This document shows, one piece after another, positions 6,805-15,021 of a stretch of 19,649 bases of DNA. The stretch's first letter is position 1. The number at the start of each line of letters is the position of its first letter. Below the pieces are notes generated by a model. That model saw only the letters and a program-made list of their open reading frames with translations. It did not search any database and was not told the DNA's origin. The stretch comes from Desulfuromusa sp. Lineage in GTDB: Bacteria; Desulfobacterota; Desulfuromonadia; Desulfuromonadales; Geopsychrobacteraceae. Both the position numbers and the translations under genes were made by a program. The stretch is from NCBI GenBank assembly GCA_021157505.1, contig JAGGWI010000120.1, forward strand, positions 1 through 19,649. Reading direction: 5' to 3'.

Positions 6805-7935
6805 TCAAGACGATATTGCTTTTTCAAATCGATCGATTCTGAACGCCTCCAGTTCAAAATCGGATCGACCAGTACAGATTAAATCAGTTATCACTTTGCC
6901 AATGATTGGCGCTAGCTGATAACCATGGGCAGAAAAGCCGAATGCATGGAAAACACCTGATGCGTTTTTCCCGATATCAATAATTGGCAGACGATCTGGT
7001 GTCATCCCTTCGATACCGCCCCAGGCGCGCACAATGGTCAGATTGGCAAGAAAAGGGAAGACCGACCGGACTGTTTGTGCACTTTCCTGCATCTGCGGCC
7101 AATCGATGAGGGTCCGCTCTTCTTTCTCCAATAATATTCCACGCAGAGCCCCCCCAATGACCAAGGTTCCATTCTCCATTTGCTTGAAGGAGAGCTTACG
7201 GCTGGCATGACCAATCACTGGATCGATAAAATGTGGACACCTGGCGGTGACCATCATCGACAAAGCCTCTTTTTTCAGGGTTGTATGATCTCCAACCATT
7301 GCCGCAATTTCACCACCCCAGGCTCCCGCACAATTTACAATGATCGATGCCTTAAACTGCCTGCCGCTGGTATAAACAAGCCAATCCTCAGTTTCTTTCT
7401 CAATCGCAAGAACCTTTGTCTGCTGATGGATAGTGACACCCAGTTCCATAGCTTTGACCCGAAAAGCCTGACAGGTTAAACCTGGATCTCCATAGCCGTC
7501 GCCACGACAGATCAATGCTCCCACACCATGTGACCCCAATGCTGGAACCAGACGCCGAAGCTCCTCTGACCCGATCATTTCCTCATGGTTGTAACCCAGA
7601 GAACGAACTCGCTCAGCCCGGGCCTCAAGAAGGTTTAAATCTTCGGCAGTACCGGCAATTCTGATCTGGCCGGTGGGCCGTACACCACAGTCTGAATCCA
7701 CCAGCTTTGCTATCTCTCCCCACATCTTTTTGGCGGCCAGAGATAATGGAATTTCTTCCACAGCACGATTCAGGCAACGGAGACCACCTGCCGTTGCACC
7801 GGAGGCGTGTTGCCCACAGGTGTCCTTTTCGAGAATCAGAACCCGCTTATTTTCTTGCGCCAGATGGATAGCAACCGAACAACCTTGCAGCCCACCCCCG
7901 ATTATAATGACGTCAAACCCAGTACGATCACTCAT
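6805..7935 (-). CDS. DAO-family FAD-dependent oxidoreductase (sarcosine/glycine oxidase-like)
   Basis: This 376-residue flavoprotein has an N-terminal Rossmann motif (VIIIGGGLQGCS, glycines 13-15 and 18), then LILEKD and the FAD-binding ASGATAGGLR (44-53). The second half includes the substrate-domain pattern RAWGGIEGMTPDRLPII and, near the C-terminus, HAFGFSAHGYQLAPIIG. Its family (glycine, sarcosine, D-amino-acid oxidases and the beta subunit of sarcosine oxidase) oxidises C-N bonds of amino acids to imines. It begins two bases after the stop of the HcnB-like gene. It is distinct from the HcnC-like subunit encoded upstream, so the operon encodes two different DAO flavoproteins, perhaps for two oxidation steps. 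The electron acceptor (oxygen or a quinone/other carrier) cannot be judged from sequence. Confidence 0.9.
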   Translation of the reverse strand: MSDRTGFDVIIIGGGLQGCSVAIHLAQENKRVLILEKDTCGQHASGATAGGLRCLNRAVEEIPLSLAAKKMWGEIAKLVDSDCGVRPTGQIRIAGTAEDLNLLEARAERVRSLGYNHEEMIGSEELRRLVPALGSHGVGALICRGDGYGDPGLTCQAFRVKAMELGVTIHQQTKVLAIEKETEDWLVYTSGRQFKASIIVNCAGAWGGEIAAMVGDHTTLKKEALSMMVTARCPHFIDPVIGHASRKLSFKQMENGTLVIGGALRGILLEKEERTLIDWPQMQESAQTVRSVFPFLANLTIVRAWGGIEGMTPDRLPIIDIGKNASGVFHAFGFSAHGYQLAPIIGKVITDLICTGRSDFELEAFRIDRFEKAISS

Positions 7936-7937
7936 CG

Positions 7938-9320
7938 CTATAACTCCAGATCTGCCAACTGACCCAGGGTGATTGGCTTTAATGGGGGCCTGATCTTTAA
8001 GTGTCCAACCGTTGCTGTCGGAACCTGTCGGCTATCGGCAATAACTTCTGCCAGAGTTGTGCCACACATTCGAGCCTGACAAGGGCCCATTCCACTGCGC
8101 GTGTGGGATTTAACCTGACCGGGTGAAATCGCGCCAAGGCTGACAGATTCGCGGATTTCTCCAGCGGTAATCTCCTCGCAACGACACACCAGCGTTGCAT
8201 CTGAACTCGGCACCAGAGCTTGTCGACCGGGATAAAACAGCTGATCCAGGAAAGGTCGAATTGCCTTCTCCCGCTCCAACCCTTTGAGCAGCGGCTGGGC
8301 TGCTTGCTCTCTATCCTCTGCTGAAATGGCCTGCAGCCGGTGGGCAATATTAATCGCAGCAAGGTGTCCGGCATTTTCTGCTGCTTTTGCACCCCAGATA
8401 CCACCACAGTCACCGGCAACAGAGACACTGCTGACGCTGGTATTGCCCCAACTATCCAAAACCGGCTTCCAATAGCGTTGGCGTTCGTACCATTGGTGTT
8501 CGCATTCCAGCAGGCGGGTAAATTGAATATTGGGAACAACTCCTTCATGCAGCAGGAATGACTTTGCCCGGATCTTATGGCTGCCACCGATAGAGTCAAA
8601 ATGAATTTCTTCAGCACTATCCGTCCCTTGTATTGCTAAATTTTTAGCATTCAAAAAAATGGGAAAATCTGCTTTTTGAATCTTCCAGCGCATCGCCAAC
8701 CCTTTGGTCAAATAGCCTGCGGCACGAAGCGCTTGAGGGAAAAAAGGGATCGCCTTCAGATAATTTTCGAACCGGGTCGTATCAATCATCGCGGCAATTT
8801 TCACACCGTTATCGATAAGACGGCAGGCAACCAAAAGTTGCAACGGGCCACTGCCGGCAAGAACAATCGGTCCATCGGGAACCATATCATTCACTTTAAA
8901 TAGAATATCTGCAGCTGCAGAGCCCATGACTCCCGGCAAAGTCCACCCAGGAATGGGAACTGGCCGTTCCATAGCCCCGGCTGCAATCAAAAGATGCTTT
9001 GCTTTGAGCTGGTAGGCTTTTTCTTCTCTCAATATTCCAATATGACCACTTTCATCCAGGTTCCAGACCATTGTTCCCGGCAGATAGTCAGCCGCGGAGT
9101 TGCGAAAATTTCGGATCAGACCTTCTCCATAAAAATAATCCTCACCAAGCGCAAATCGATTTTCTGGGCGGGCATTTTCAAGCGAGTGGTAAATTTGACC
9201 GCCCAAATCTTTCTGCTCATCAACAACCAGAACGGAAAGACCAAAAGAGCCTGCTGTAACCGCAGCAGCCATCCCGGCCGGACCAGCACCGATAACAATA
9301 AGATCATACGTTTTTTTCAT
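7938..9320 (-). CDS. HcnB/OoxA-like FAD subunit with C-terminal BFD-type [2Fe-2S] domain
   Basis: This 460-residue subunit begins with a dinucleotide fold (LIVIGAGPAGMAAAVTAG), then LGGQIYHS and AAGAMERPVPIPGWTLPGVM, typical of the alpha/large subunit of HcnABC, opine oxidase and dye-linked amino-acid dehydrogenases. A second nucleotide-binding turn is at about residue 157 (LAGSGPLQLL). The C-terminal part has four cysteines at about 379, 381, 414 and 419 (VCRCEE and GMGPCQARMCG), the arrangement of BFD-like [2Fe-2S] domains. Its ATG overlaps the HcnA-like gene by 17 bp. With the HcnC- and HcnA-like subunits it should form a heteromeric dehydrogenase passing electrons from substrate FAD through iron-sulfur to an acceptor. 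It is a close match in architecture to opine and D-hydroxyproline dehydrogenases; hydrogen-cyanide synthase is less likely given importer and RidA neighbours. Confidence 0.92.
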   Translation of the reverse strand: MKKTYDLIVIGAGPAGMAAAVTAGSFGLSVLVVDEQKDLGGQIYHSLENARPENRFALGEDYFYGEGLIRNFRNSAADYLPGTMVWNLDESGHIGILREEKAYQLKAKHLLIAAGAMERPVPIPGWTLPGVMGSAAADILFKVNDMVPDGPIVLAGSGPLQLLVACRLIDNGVKIAAMIDTTRFENYLKAIPFFPQALRAAGYLTKGLAMRWKIQKADFPIFLNAKNLAIQGTDSAEEIHFDSIGGSHKIRAKSFLLHEGVVPNIQFTRLLECEHQWYERQRYWKPVLDSWGNTSVSSVSVAGDCGGIWGAKAAENAGHLAAINIAHRLQAISAEDREQAAQPLLKGLEREKAIRPFLDQLFYPGRQALVPSSDATLVCRCEEITAGEIRESVSLGAISPGQVKSHTRSGMGPCQARMCGTTLAEVIADSRQVPTATVGHLKIRPPLKPITLGQLADLEL

Positions 9321-9615
9321 CGACTAAACCTCTGGCTCCATACTGCCGATTGACTTTCATTCCTTCACGGACTTCCACCATACAGGCTTGGCGATTGGGA
9401 ACCCCGTCAATCTCCATCAGACACTCAAAACAAATTCCCATTTGACAATAGGGCGCTCTATGGGCGCCACTGATAGCTGTTGTCCGGGTGTATTCTGCCC
9501 CTGCCGCCAGGATTGCAGCGGCAACAGTTTCCCCAGCACAAACCTCAAGAGTATTTCCTTCAAAATCTATAGTGAGCATTTTTTGCTGCTGCTCAATGTG
9601 CAGTCTCTTTAACAT
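9304..9615 (-). CDS. HcnA-like small [2Fe-2S] subunit
   Basis: The start at 9615 is chosen, not the in-frame ATG at 9666. AAGGAG lies five bases before it, and 103 residues is the usual length of this subunit. Four cysteines (57, 62, 65, 78; YCQMGICFECLM then NRQACM) bind the ferredoxin-type [2Fe-2S] cluster. VCAGETVAAAILAAG at 25-39 is the family's usual N-terminal block. It overlaps the HcnC-like gene before it by 23 bp and the HcnB-like gene after it by 17 bp, so the three are translated as a tight unit. It is the gamma-type subunit linking the flavoproteins of the complex. Confidence 0.92.
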   Translation of the reverse strand: MLKRLHIEQQQKMLTIDFEGNTLEVCAGETVAAAILAAGAEYTRTTAISGAHRAPYCQMGICFECLMEIDGVPNRQACMVEVREGMKVNRQYGARGLVDEKNV

Positions 9616-10717
9616 CGAATCTCCTTGCACTGAACGCTTGAAAATTATTGGGTTCCGTGTCCTCAACTATCCAATCAACAATATGACCTTGATGCATCGG
9701 TGCCAAAGATACACCGCTGTGGGACGTTACAGCATAGGCACCCGGGCAGGAATCTGATTGCTGGTAAATGGGGAGGCCGTCTGGAGAGAGTACTCGGAGT
9801 GATGACCAGCCCCGCACAATTCTTAACCTGGAAAGTTGCGGAAAGGCATCAACAACGCGCTGGGACATCTGCTTCATAAGAGCTGTATCCATATCGGTAT
9901 TAAAACCGACATTACGATGTGAAAGTCCGACCACAAAGCTCCCTTCAAGGGTTTGCTGTATTCCACTGATTGGTATCGATAAACAGGGCTGGACACGCTC
10001 TGTAACCAACAGTTGTCCCTGCTGAGGAGCAACTGGAATCTGCATCCCCAGCATAGTTGCCAGAGGTGTTATCCCGTGACCCGCCGCCAAAATAATTTTA
10101 GTGGAAGAATATGACCCCAGGGAAGTCGTTGCGATAAAACTATCATTTTTATGGCGAAGATTAACCACCGTCATCCCCGGCAAGAAAGTTCCACCTGAGC
10201 GCTTGATCCCGATATGCAGCGCTTTAAGTAGCGCAAGAGGATTCAGGTAGCCATCGTGAGGGGAATAAGAACCACCACATATTTTGGAACCTAAAGAGAG
10301 CTGGGGAATCATTGCTTGAATTTTTTGCCGATCGATCATTTCACAATCGTAGCTTCCGCTTCGCGATTCACGGGCTAATCGTTCGATTATTTTGACCCTT
10401 TTGTCATACTCTGATTCATCATGGCAAAGGGTCAATCCTCCCGGCTTGCGGTAGGCTATATCTACTCCCGTTTCCTCCAGCAGCCGCTGCGCATAGTCTG
10501 GATATAAAGAAGCTGTTTCGTAGCACCACTCTGCGTAATCTGGAGCTCCCTGACCTTTTCCCTGAACCCAGACCAACCCAAAATTTCCCAAAGAGGCACG
10601 ATACGCTTCTCCCCCGCCATCCAGAATCGCAACAGAATATCCTCTACTTCCAATCCCATATGCGATTGCCGAGCCAATGACCCCACCACCGACAATGATA
10701 AAATCAAAATGCTCCAT
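9593..10717 (-). CDS. HcnC/OoxB-like FAD-dependent catalytic subunit
   Basis: This 374-residue DAO-fold flavoprotein carries FIIVGGGVIGSAIAYG (glycines 10-12 and 15) and the group-specific block ASLGNFGLVWVQGKGQG (41-57), which I associate with HcnC, opine oxidase subunit B and D-hydroxyproline dehydrogenase. RIVRGWSSLRVLSPDGLPIY and SHSGVSLAPMHG-like ending (HSGVSLAPMHQG) complete the fold. It should be the subunit that oxidises the amino or imino acid to an imine. ATG at 10717 follows RidA's stop after 29 bp containing GGGAGGGG. The gene order here is C-A-B, unlike hcnA-B-C. The substrate side chain pocket cannot be inferred; opines, D-proline derivatives or other N-substituted amino acids are possible. 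Confidence 0.9.
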   Translation of the reverse strand: MEHFDFIIVGGGVIGSAIAYGIGSRGYSVAILDGGGEAYRASLGNFGLVWVQGKGQGAPDYAEWCYETASLYPDYAQRLLEETGVDIAYRKPGGLTLCHDESEYDKRVKIIERLARESRSGSYDCEMIDRQKIQAMIPQLSLGSKICGGSYSPHDGYLNPLALLKALHIGIKRSGGTFLPGMTVVNLRHKNDSFIATTSLGSYSSTKIILAAGHGITPLATMLGMQIPVAPQQGQLLVTERVQPCLSIPISGIQQTLEGSFVVGLSHRNVGFNTDMDTALMKQMSQRVVDAFPQLSRLRIVRGWSSLRVLSPDGLPIYQQSDSCPGAYAVTSHSGVSLAPMHQGHIVDWIVEDTEPNNFQAFSARRFDVKETAH

Positions 10718-10746
10718 TTGGACTTTCCTGATCCCCTCCCGAGAAC

Positions 10747-11094
10747 CTACTTTGCTGCAATGACAGACATCTCAACCAAAAGTTCCGGGCGTGCCATTCT
10801 TGCTTCCACACAAGCACGAGCCGGTGGAGCTCCGGGTGTTACCCAAGCATCCCAGACTTCATTCATTTCTTTGAACAGATCCATATCAGCCAAGTAGATG
10901 GTGACCGACAGCAAACGGGTCTTATCCGAGTCAACAGAGTGCAAAAGTTCTTCAATCTTTTCCAGGGTGGTCGCAGTCTGCCCTTTGATGTCAGCCGTGT
11001 CATCTTTGGCGACCTGGCCACAGAGATAAATAGTCTTTTCGTGGACAACCACCCGGCTCATTCGATCGGTGGTCTGATAACGGCTAATAGACAT
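10747..11094 (-). CDS. RidA/YjgF-family imine/enamine deaminase
   Basis: This 115-residue single-domain protein has the family pattern TIYLCGQVA (21-29), TLEKIEELL, SVTIYLADM (63-71), the GAPPARACVEA segment with the catalytic arginine R93 (equivalent to R105 of E. coli RidA), and the closing VEMSVIAAK. RidA proteins hydrolyse reactive imines or enamines released by PLP enzymes and flavin amino-acid oxidases. The ATG lies immediately after the TAG of the ATPase gene (no spacer), with AAGGA inside the ATPase end. A place between importer and two flavin oxidases strongly suggests it clears their imine product. The ending differs from the archetypal RidA, so it may be one of the Rid4-Rid7 subgroups. 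Confidence 0.92.
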   Translation of the reverse strand: MSISRYQTTDRMSRVVVHEKTIYLCGQVAKDDTADIKGQTATTLEKIEELLHSVDSDKTRLLSVTIYLADMDLFKEMNEVWDAWVTPGAPPARACVEARMARPELLVEMSVIAAK

Positions 11095-12093
11095 CTAACT
11101 TGTCCTTTCTTTGGCACCCTTCTCTTGGGAATATAAGTGGCAGGCGACTGTTCTCTCGGTACCTATGGAGATTGAAGAAGGGTACTGCTTTTTACAAATA
11201 TCCATCACCTGTGGACAGCGCGGGTGAAAATGACAACCCGTCGGTGGATCCAGAGGCGAAGGAACTTCACCTTCCATACGCAACATTTTTCTGCTCAAGG
11301 TTGGATCCGGAATCGGGGAAGCTCCCCGCAGAACCTTGCTATACGGATGCAGAGGGTCGTCAAATACCTGCTGCACCGGACCTTGTTCGACTATCTTGCC
11401 GAGATACATAACCGCAACTCTGGTACAGAAGTAACGAACCACCGCCAGGTCGTGAGAAATGAACAGAAAACTCAGATTGTGGGTTTTCTGTAGCCCTTGC
11501 ATCAAAGCAAGAACCTGTGACTGGATCGAAACATCAAGTGCCGAAACCGGTTCGTCAGCGACAATCAGCTCTGGTTCAAACAACAGTGCCCGGGCGATGC
11601 CAATCCGCTGTTTCTGCCCACCGCTGAATTCATGCGGGTATTTATTGGCCGCATCAGAGTGGAGACCAACCTCTTCGAGCAGGGCAAAAACCCGTTCCCG
11701 GATCTGTTCTTTGGTTCCGAGGTGATGAACATACAGAGGTTCAGCAAGTATCTTGCCAATCGTCTGCCGAGGATTCAAGGCAGAATAAGGATCCTGAAAA
11801 ATAATCTGCATTTTACGCCGCATTTTGAGCAACTGCTGTTTGTCCATTTCCAGGACATTCTGACCGGACAAAAAAACTTTTCCGCCATGCGGCTCCACTA
11901 AACGCAAGATACTGCGACCAATTGTCGATTTTCCACAGCCCGATTCTCCGACCAAACCAAAGGATTCCCCTCGATTGACATAAAAACTGACCTCATCGAC
12001 GGCTCGTACCGTATGGGTAACAGGGTTTGGAAAACCTTTTTTTATGGTGAAAAAGGTTTGTAATCCATCGACCTTGAGAAGCTCTTCACTCAT
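11095..12093 (-). CDS. Dipeptide/oligopeptide-type ABC importer ATPase, DppF-like
   Basis: Start 12093 is chosen over an upstream ATG at 12141 because it forms the ATGA overlap with the previous ATPase gene and gives the usual N-terminus MSEELLKVDGL (332 residues). Walker A is GESGCGKST, the signature EFSGGQKQRIGIARAL, Walker B LIVADEPVSALD, and the H-loop LFISHDL. The C-terminal oligopeptide (oligo_HPY) block has three cysteines (GCHFHPRCP then DIC). It pairs with the DppD-like ATPase to power the DppB-DppC permease. The substrate class, as for all SBP_bac_5 systems, may be peptides, opines, sugars or metals; it is set by the binding protein. Confidence 0.93.
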   Translation of the reverse strand: MSEELLKVDGLQTFFTIKKGFPNPVTHTVRAVDEVSFYVNRGESFGLVGESGCGKSTIGRSILRLVEPHGGKVFLSGQNVLEMDKQQLLKMRRKMQIIFQDPYSALNPRQTIGKILAEPLYVHHLGTKEQIRERVFALLEEVGLHSDAANKYPHEFSGGQKQRIGIARALLFEPELIVADEPVSALDVSIQSQVLALMQGLQKTHNLSFLFISHDLAVVRYFCTRVAVMYLGKIVEQGPVQQVFDDPLHPYSKVLRGASPIPDPTLSRKMLRMEGEVPSPLDPPTGCHFHPRCPQVMDICKKQYPSSISIGTERTVACHLYSQEKGAKERTS

Positions 12094-13097
12094 GCTTGGG
12101 ATTCCCCACTTGAAGTCGTTTGCCCACCACGCACCCAGCAACGAACACTGTGGTTGCCAGCCGCATTGATGGCTGCCAGTTCGGGCATCTGTTGTTCACA
12201 GATAGCTATTTTATAGGTGCACCTTTCCGCAAAGCGGCAGCCTTTCGGCATACAATCGATGGAGGGAACCATTCCTGGAATCGAATTCAACTCGTTGATG
12301 TCCCGATCAAGTCTGGGGACAGATTTCAGCAAGGCCTCCGTATAAGGATGCACCGGATTGGCAAAGAGATCTTCCACGGGAGCAACTTCGGCCAGATATC
12401 CACCATACATAACGGCTACCCGATCTGCGACCCGGGCAACTACACCCATATCGTGAGTGATGAAGATCATCGACATCTTCAGCTCCCGTTTGAGATCATC
12501 GAGCAGGGCCAGAACCTGGGCCTGAATGGTGACATCCAGAGCCGTCGTCGGCTCATCCGCCAACATGATTTCTGGCCTACCGGCCAACGCCATGGCGATC
12601 ATAACGCGCTGGCGCATCCCCCCTGAAAGGTGATGTGGATAATCATTCAAACGGGTCGCAGCAGCAGGAATCTTAACTTGGTCGAGCAGTTCCAAAGCGC
12701 CCTTCAAGGCTTTCTTTCGACTCATCCCATTATGATAGTAGAGAACTTCAGCAATCTGCTGGCCGACCGTCAAGGCAGGGTTCAGAGAGGTCATTGGCTC
12801 CTGAAAAATCATCGCCAATTTGCTGCCTCGCAGAGATCGCATCTCTGCCTCTGGCAATCCAACCAGATCTTTACCATGAAACAAAACATGTCCCCGATCG
12901 ATCCGGGAGCCGGGTTTGGGAAGAAGGTTCATAATACTGTAGGCGGTGACACTTTTGCCACAACCAGACTCCCCCACCAGGGCCAGCGTTTCGTTACTGT
13001 TGAGGGTAAAAGAAAGATCCTCAATAGCCGAGAACCAGCCGTTTTGCAGATGGAATGAGGTTGTCAGGTTGTCGACAACAAGAAGCTTTTCTTCCAT
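12090..13097 (-). CDS. Dipeptide/oligopeptide-type ABC importer ATPase, DppD-like
   Basis: The start is placed at 13097 (MEEKLLVVDNL, 335 residues) with AAGGA about ten bases before it and a 13-bp gap after the permease stop. ATG at 13142 would overlap the permease gene by 32 bp and add an atypical leader. Walker A is GESGCGKSV, the signature HLSGGMRQRVMIAMAL, Walker B IMLADEPTTALD, and the H-loop IFITHDM. The C-terminal block has four cysteines (CMPKGCRFAERC then IAIC; C-x4-C-x5-C-x6-C). Some DppD/OppD proteins bind a [4Fe-4S] cluster at this place. It is coupled to the DppF-like gene by a 4-bp overlap. Confidence 0.93.
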   Translation of the reverse strand: MEEKLLVVDNLTTSFHLQNGWFSAIEDLSFTLNSNETLALVGESGCGKSVTAYSIMNLLPKPGSRIDRGHVLFHGKDLVGLPEAEMRSLRGSKLAMIFQEPMTSLNPALTVGQQIAEVLYYHNGMSRKKALKGALELLDQVKIPAAATRLNDYPHHLSGGMRQRVMIAMALAGRPEIMLADEPTTALDVTIQAQVLALLDDLKRELKMSMIFITHDMGVVARVADRVAVMYGGYLAEVAPVEDLFANPVHPYTEALLKSVPRLDRDINELNSIPGMVPSIDCMPKGCRFAERCTYKIAICEQQMPELAAINAAGNHSVRCWVRGGQTTSSGESQA

Positions 13098-13110
13098 AAC
13101 AACAGTGTCC

Positions 13111-13983
13111 TTAAGAATTCCTGAGTTTTGGATCGATGGCATCTCTCAGCCCATCGCCAAGCATATTGAACGCGAGAACCGTGATCAGAATGAAGATACC
13201 CGGATAAACTGAAACCCAAGGGTCAGAAAGGATATTCTGAAACCCTTCCCGGATCATCCCGCCCCAAGTCGGCGTTGGTGGTTTGACCCCCAGGCCAATA
13301 AAACTGAGTGAGGCTTCAATCCTGACCGCTGTTGCCACCCAGAGCGAACCCATAACAATAAGTTCTCCCAGGATATTGGGGAAAATATGCCCGGCCATGA
13401 TCCGTAGTTCCGAAAAACCCATCGCTCGACCTGCTTCGATAAAATCACGATTTTTTATCGAGAGAGTCGGTGCCCGGGCGATACGCGCAAAGCGTGGAGC
13501 AACCGTCAAGGCTATAGCAATGGTCAGGTTGACCAGATTGGGGCCAAGCACCGCAACCACCATCAAACCCATCAGCAAGGTAGGGATGGCCATAAATACA
13601 TCCATGACACCCATAATCAGGTAATCCCAGTATTTGCCCTTATAACCAGCCAGGATTCCAAGCACTGTCCCCACGGTCATCCCCATTAGGACTGAAATGG
13701 TTCCAACAGAAAGAGAAATACGTGCCCCCCAGAGAATTCGCGAGAGGATATCCCGACCAAAGTGGTCGGTTCCCAGCCAGTGCGCAGCAGATGCCGGACT
13801 AAGGCGGTGGAGAATGTCTTGATCAATGGGATCGTATGGCGAAATCCATGGAGCAAAAACCGCCAAGGTCACCATAAACAACAACAGCACCAAACCAAAC
13901 CAGGAGGTTTTATTGCAGTTAAAAACCCGGATGAGGTCACTGATCGAACGGCGTAGGCCGCCGGCTTTTGGAAAGAGGCTCAT
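13111..13983 (-). CDS. ABC importer permease, DppC-like
   Basis: This 290-residue inner-membrane permease has the OppC_N region (first membrane segment at about 33-52, ending APWISPYDP) and the conserved LGTDHFGRDILSRILWGAR. About five further helices follow. The EAA loop that touches the ATPases is EAGRAMGFSELRIMAGHIFP. The ending LNMLGDGLRDAIDPKLR-like (FNMLGDGLRDAIDPKLR) is typical of DppC. ATG is in a 4-bp ATGA overlap with the DppB-like stop. Confidence 0.94.
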   Translation of the reverse strand: MSLFPKAGGLRRSISDLIRVFNCNKTSWFGLVLLLFMVTLAVFAPWISPYDPIDQDILHRLSPASAAHWLGTDHFGRDILSRILWGARISLSVGTISVLMGMTVGTVLGILAGYKGKYWDYLIMGVMDVFMAIPTLLMGLMVVAVLGPNLVNLTIAIALTVAPRFARIARAPTLSIKNRDFIEAGRAMGFSELRIMAGHIFPNILGELIVMGSLWVATAVRIEASLSFIGLGVKPPTPTWGGMIREGFQNILSDPWVSVYPGIFILITVLAFNMLGDGLRDAIDPKLRNS

Positions 13984-14921
13984 TGGTGTTTCACCCTCGG
14001 GTCGACCAGGCCATAGGTTAAGTCGGTAATCAGATTCACAATCACGATGATAAAAGCATAGACAACCATGACCCCCTGCAGCATCGTATAATCACGCTCG
14101 CTTAGAGCATCCAGAATCAATTTACCAAGCCCGGGACGATTGAACACAATCTCGGTAAGAACCGAATTACCGATCAGGACCCCAAGATAGAGACCGATAA
14201 CCGTCACAATCGGGATCAGGGCATTTTTGAGAGCATGCCGGGTTATCACGACAAGACGTGGTACCCCTTTGGCTTTGGCCGTGCGAACATAATCTTCGCG
14301 CAAAACTTCCAACATTGAGGAACGGGTCGAACGGGTAATATAGGCCACCATAATCAGCCCAAGGTTGACCGCCGGCAGAACCAGGTGCCTGAAACGCTGG
14401 CCATAGTCGGACAGATCGGGATCACTGATAACCGGAAACAGGTTGAATTGGATTGAAAAGACAAGAATCAAAAGAATTGCTGAGTAAAAAGCCGGGAAGG
14501 ACAGACCCAAGAGCGAAAAAACCCGGATGATATAATCGGTCACAGAATTGCGATAAACGGCAGTCAGTACCCCTAACGGCACACCAAAAACTATACCGAT
14601 CAAAACCCCGGCAATTGTCAAATCAACGGTATAGGGAAGAACCGTCATGACTTCGTCCAGAACAGCTCTACCACTGAGCAGGGAGGTTCCCAGATCACCG
14701 CGAAAAACACCGGACAGAAAGGTGAAGTACTGTTCGATCAGGGGAACATCCAGACCCATTTTGGTTCGCAGCGCTGCAAGGGCCTCCGCCGAGGCCTGGT
14801 CACCAAGGACGACCATCGCCGGATCACCGGGAACGATCCGGATGATGATGAAAACCAGCGTCAATACCGCAACTAAAATGGGAATCGACATCCCCAGACG
14901 CTTGAGAACATATTTCAGCAT
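13980..14921 (-). CDS. ABC importer permease, DppB-like
   Basis: This 313-residue inner-membrane permease has about six transmembrane helices. The N-terminus (LKRLGMSIPILVAVLTLVF) and the block VPGDPAMVVLGDQAS are typical of DppB. The EAA loop is YVRTAKAKGVPRLVVITRHA followed by LKNALIP. The ending DLTYGLVDPRVKH is characteristic. AGGAG precedes ATG by about six bases. It follows SBP2 after 100 bp that contain a strong hairpin, which should lower permease output relative to the binding protein. Confidence 0.94.
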   Translation of the reverse strand: MLKYVLKRLGMSIPILVAVLTLVFIIIRIVPGDPAMVVLGDQASAEALAALRTKMGLDVPLIEQYFTFLSGVFRGDLGTSLLSGRAVLDEVMTVLPYTVDLTIAGVLIGIVFGVPLGVLTAVYRNSVTDYIIRVFSLLGLSFPAFYSAILLILVFSIQFNLFPVISDPDLSDYGQRFRHLVLPAVNLGLIMVAYITRSTRSSMLEVLREDYVRTAKAKGVPRLVVITRHALKNALIPIVTVIGLYLGVLIGNSVLTEIVFNRPGLGKLILDALSERDYTMLQGVMVVYAFIIVIVNLITDLTYGLVDPRVKHQ

Positions 14922-14963
14922 GAATGCTCCTAGTTTCTGTTCCGGTCACCTGCTGGAAAAGTA

Positions 14964-15006
14964 AAGCGGTTTCCGAATGAGAAGTCTATCCATCCGGAAA
15001 CCGCTT
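14964..15006 (-). terminator. 12-bp stem hairpin between binding-protein and permease genes (attenuator / 3'-end protector)
   Basis: AAGCGGTTTCCG (14964-14975) and CGGAAACCGCTT (14995-15006) are exact reverse complements with a 19-base loop. On the minus strand the hairpin begins 15 bases after the SBP2 stop and is followed by TACTTTT, a weak U-tract. This suggests partial termination or protection of the upstream mRNA, giving more binding protein than permease; such hairpins are common at this position in ABC importer operons. Confidence 0.6.
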
Positions 15007-15021
15007 CTTCTGCACTTTAGA

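Noticed and set aside
7938..10717. True hydrogen-cyanide synthase (hcnABC)
   Set aside because: The gene order differs, and importer, RidA and MmgE/PrpD neighbours point to catabolism of an amino-acid derivative; sequence alone cannot fully exclude it.
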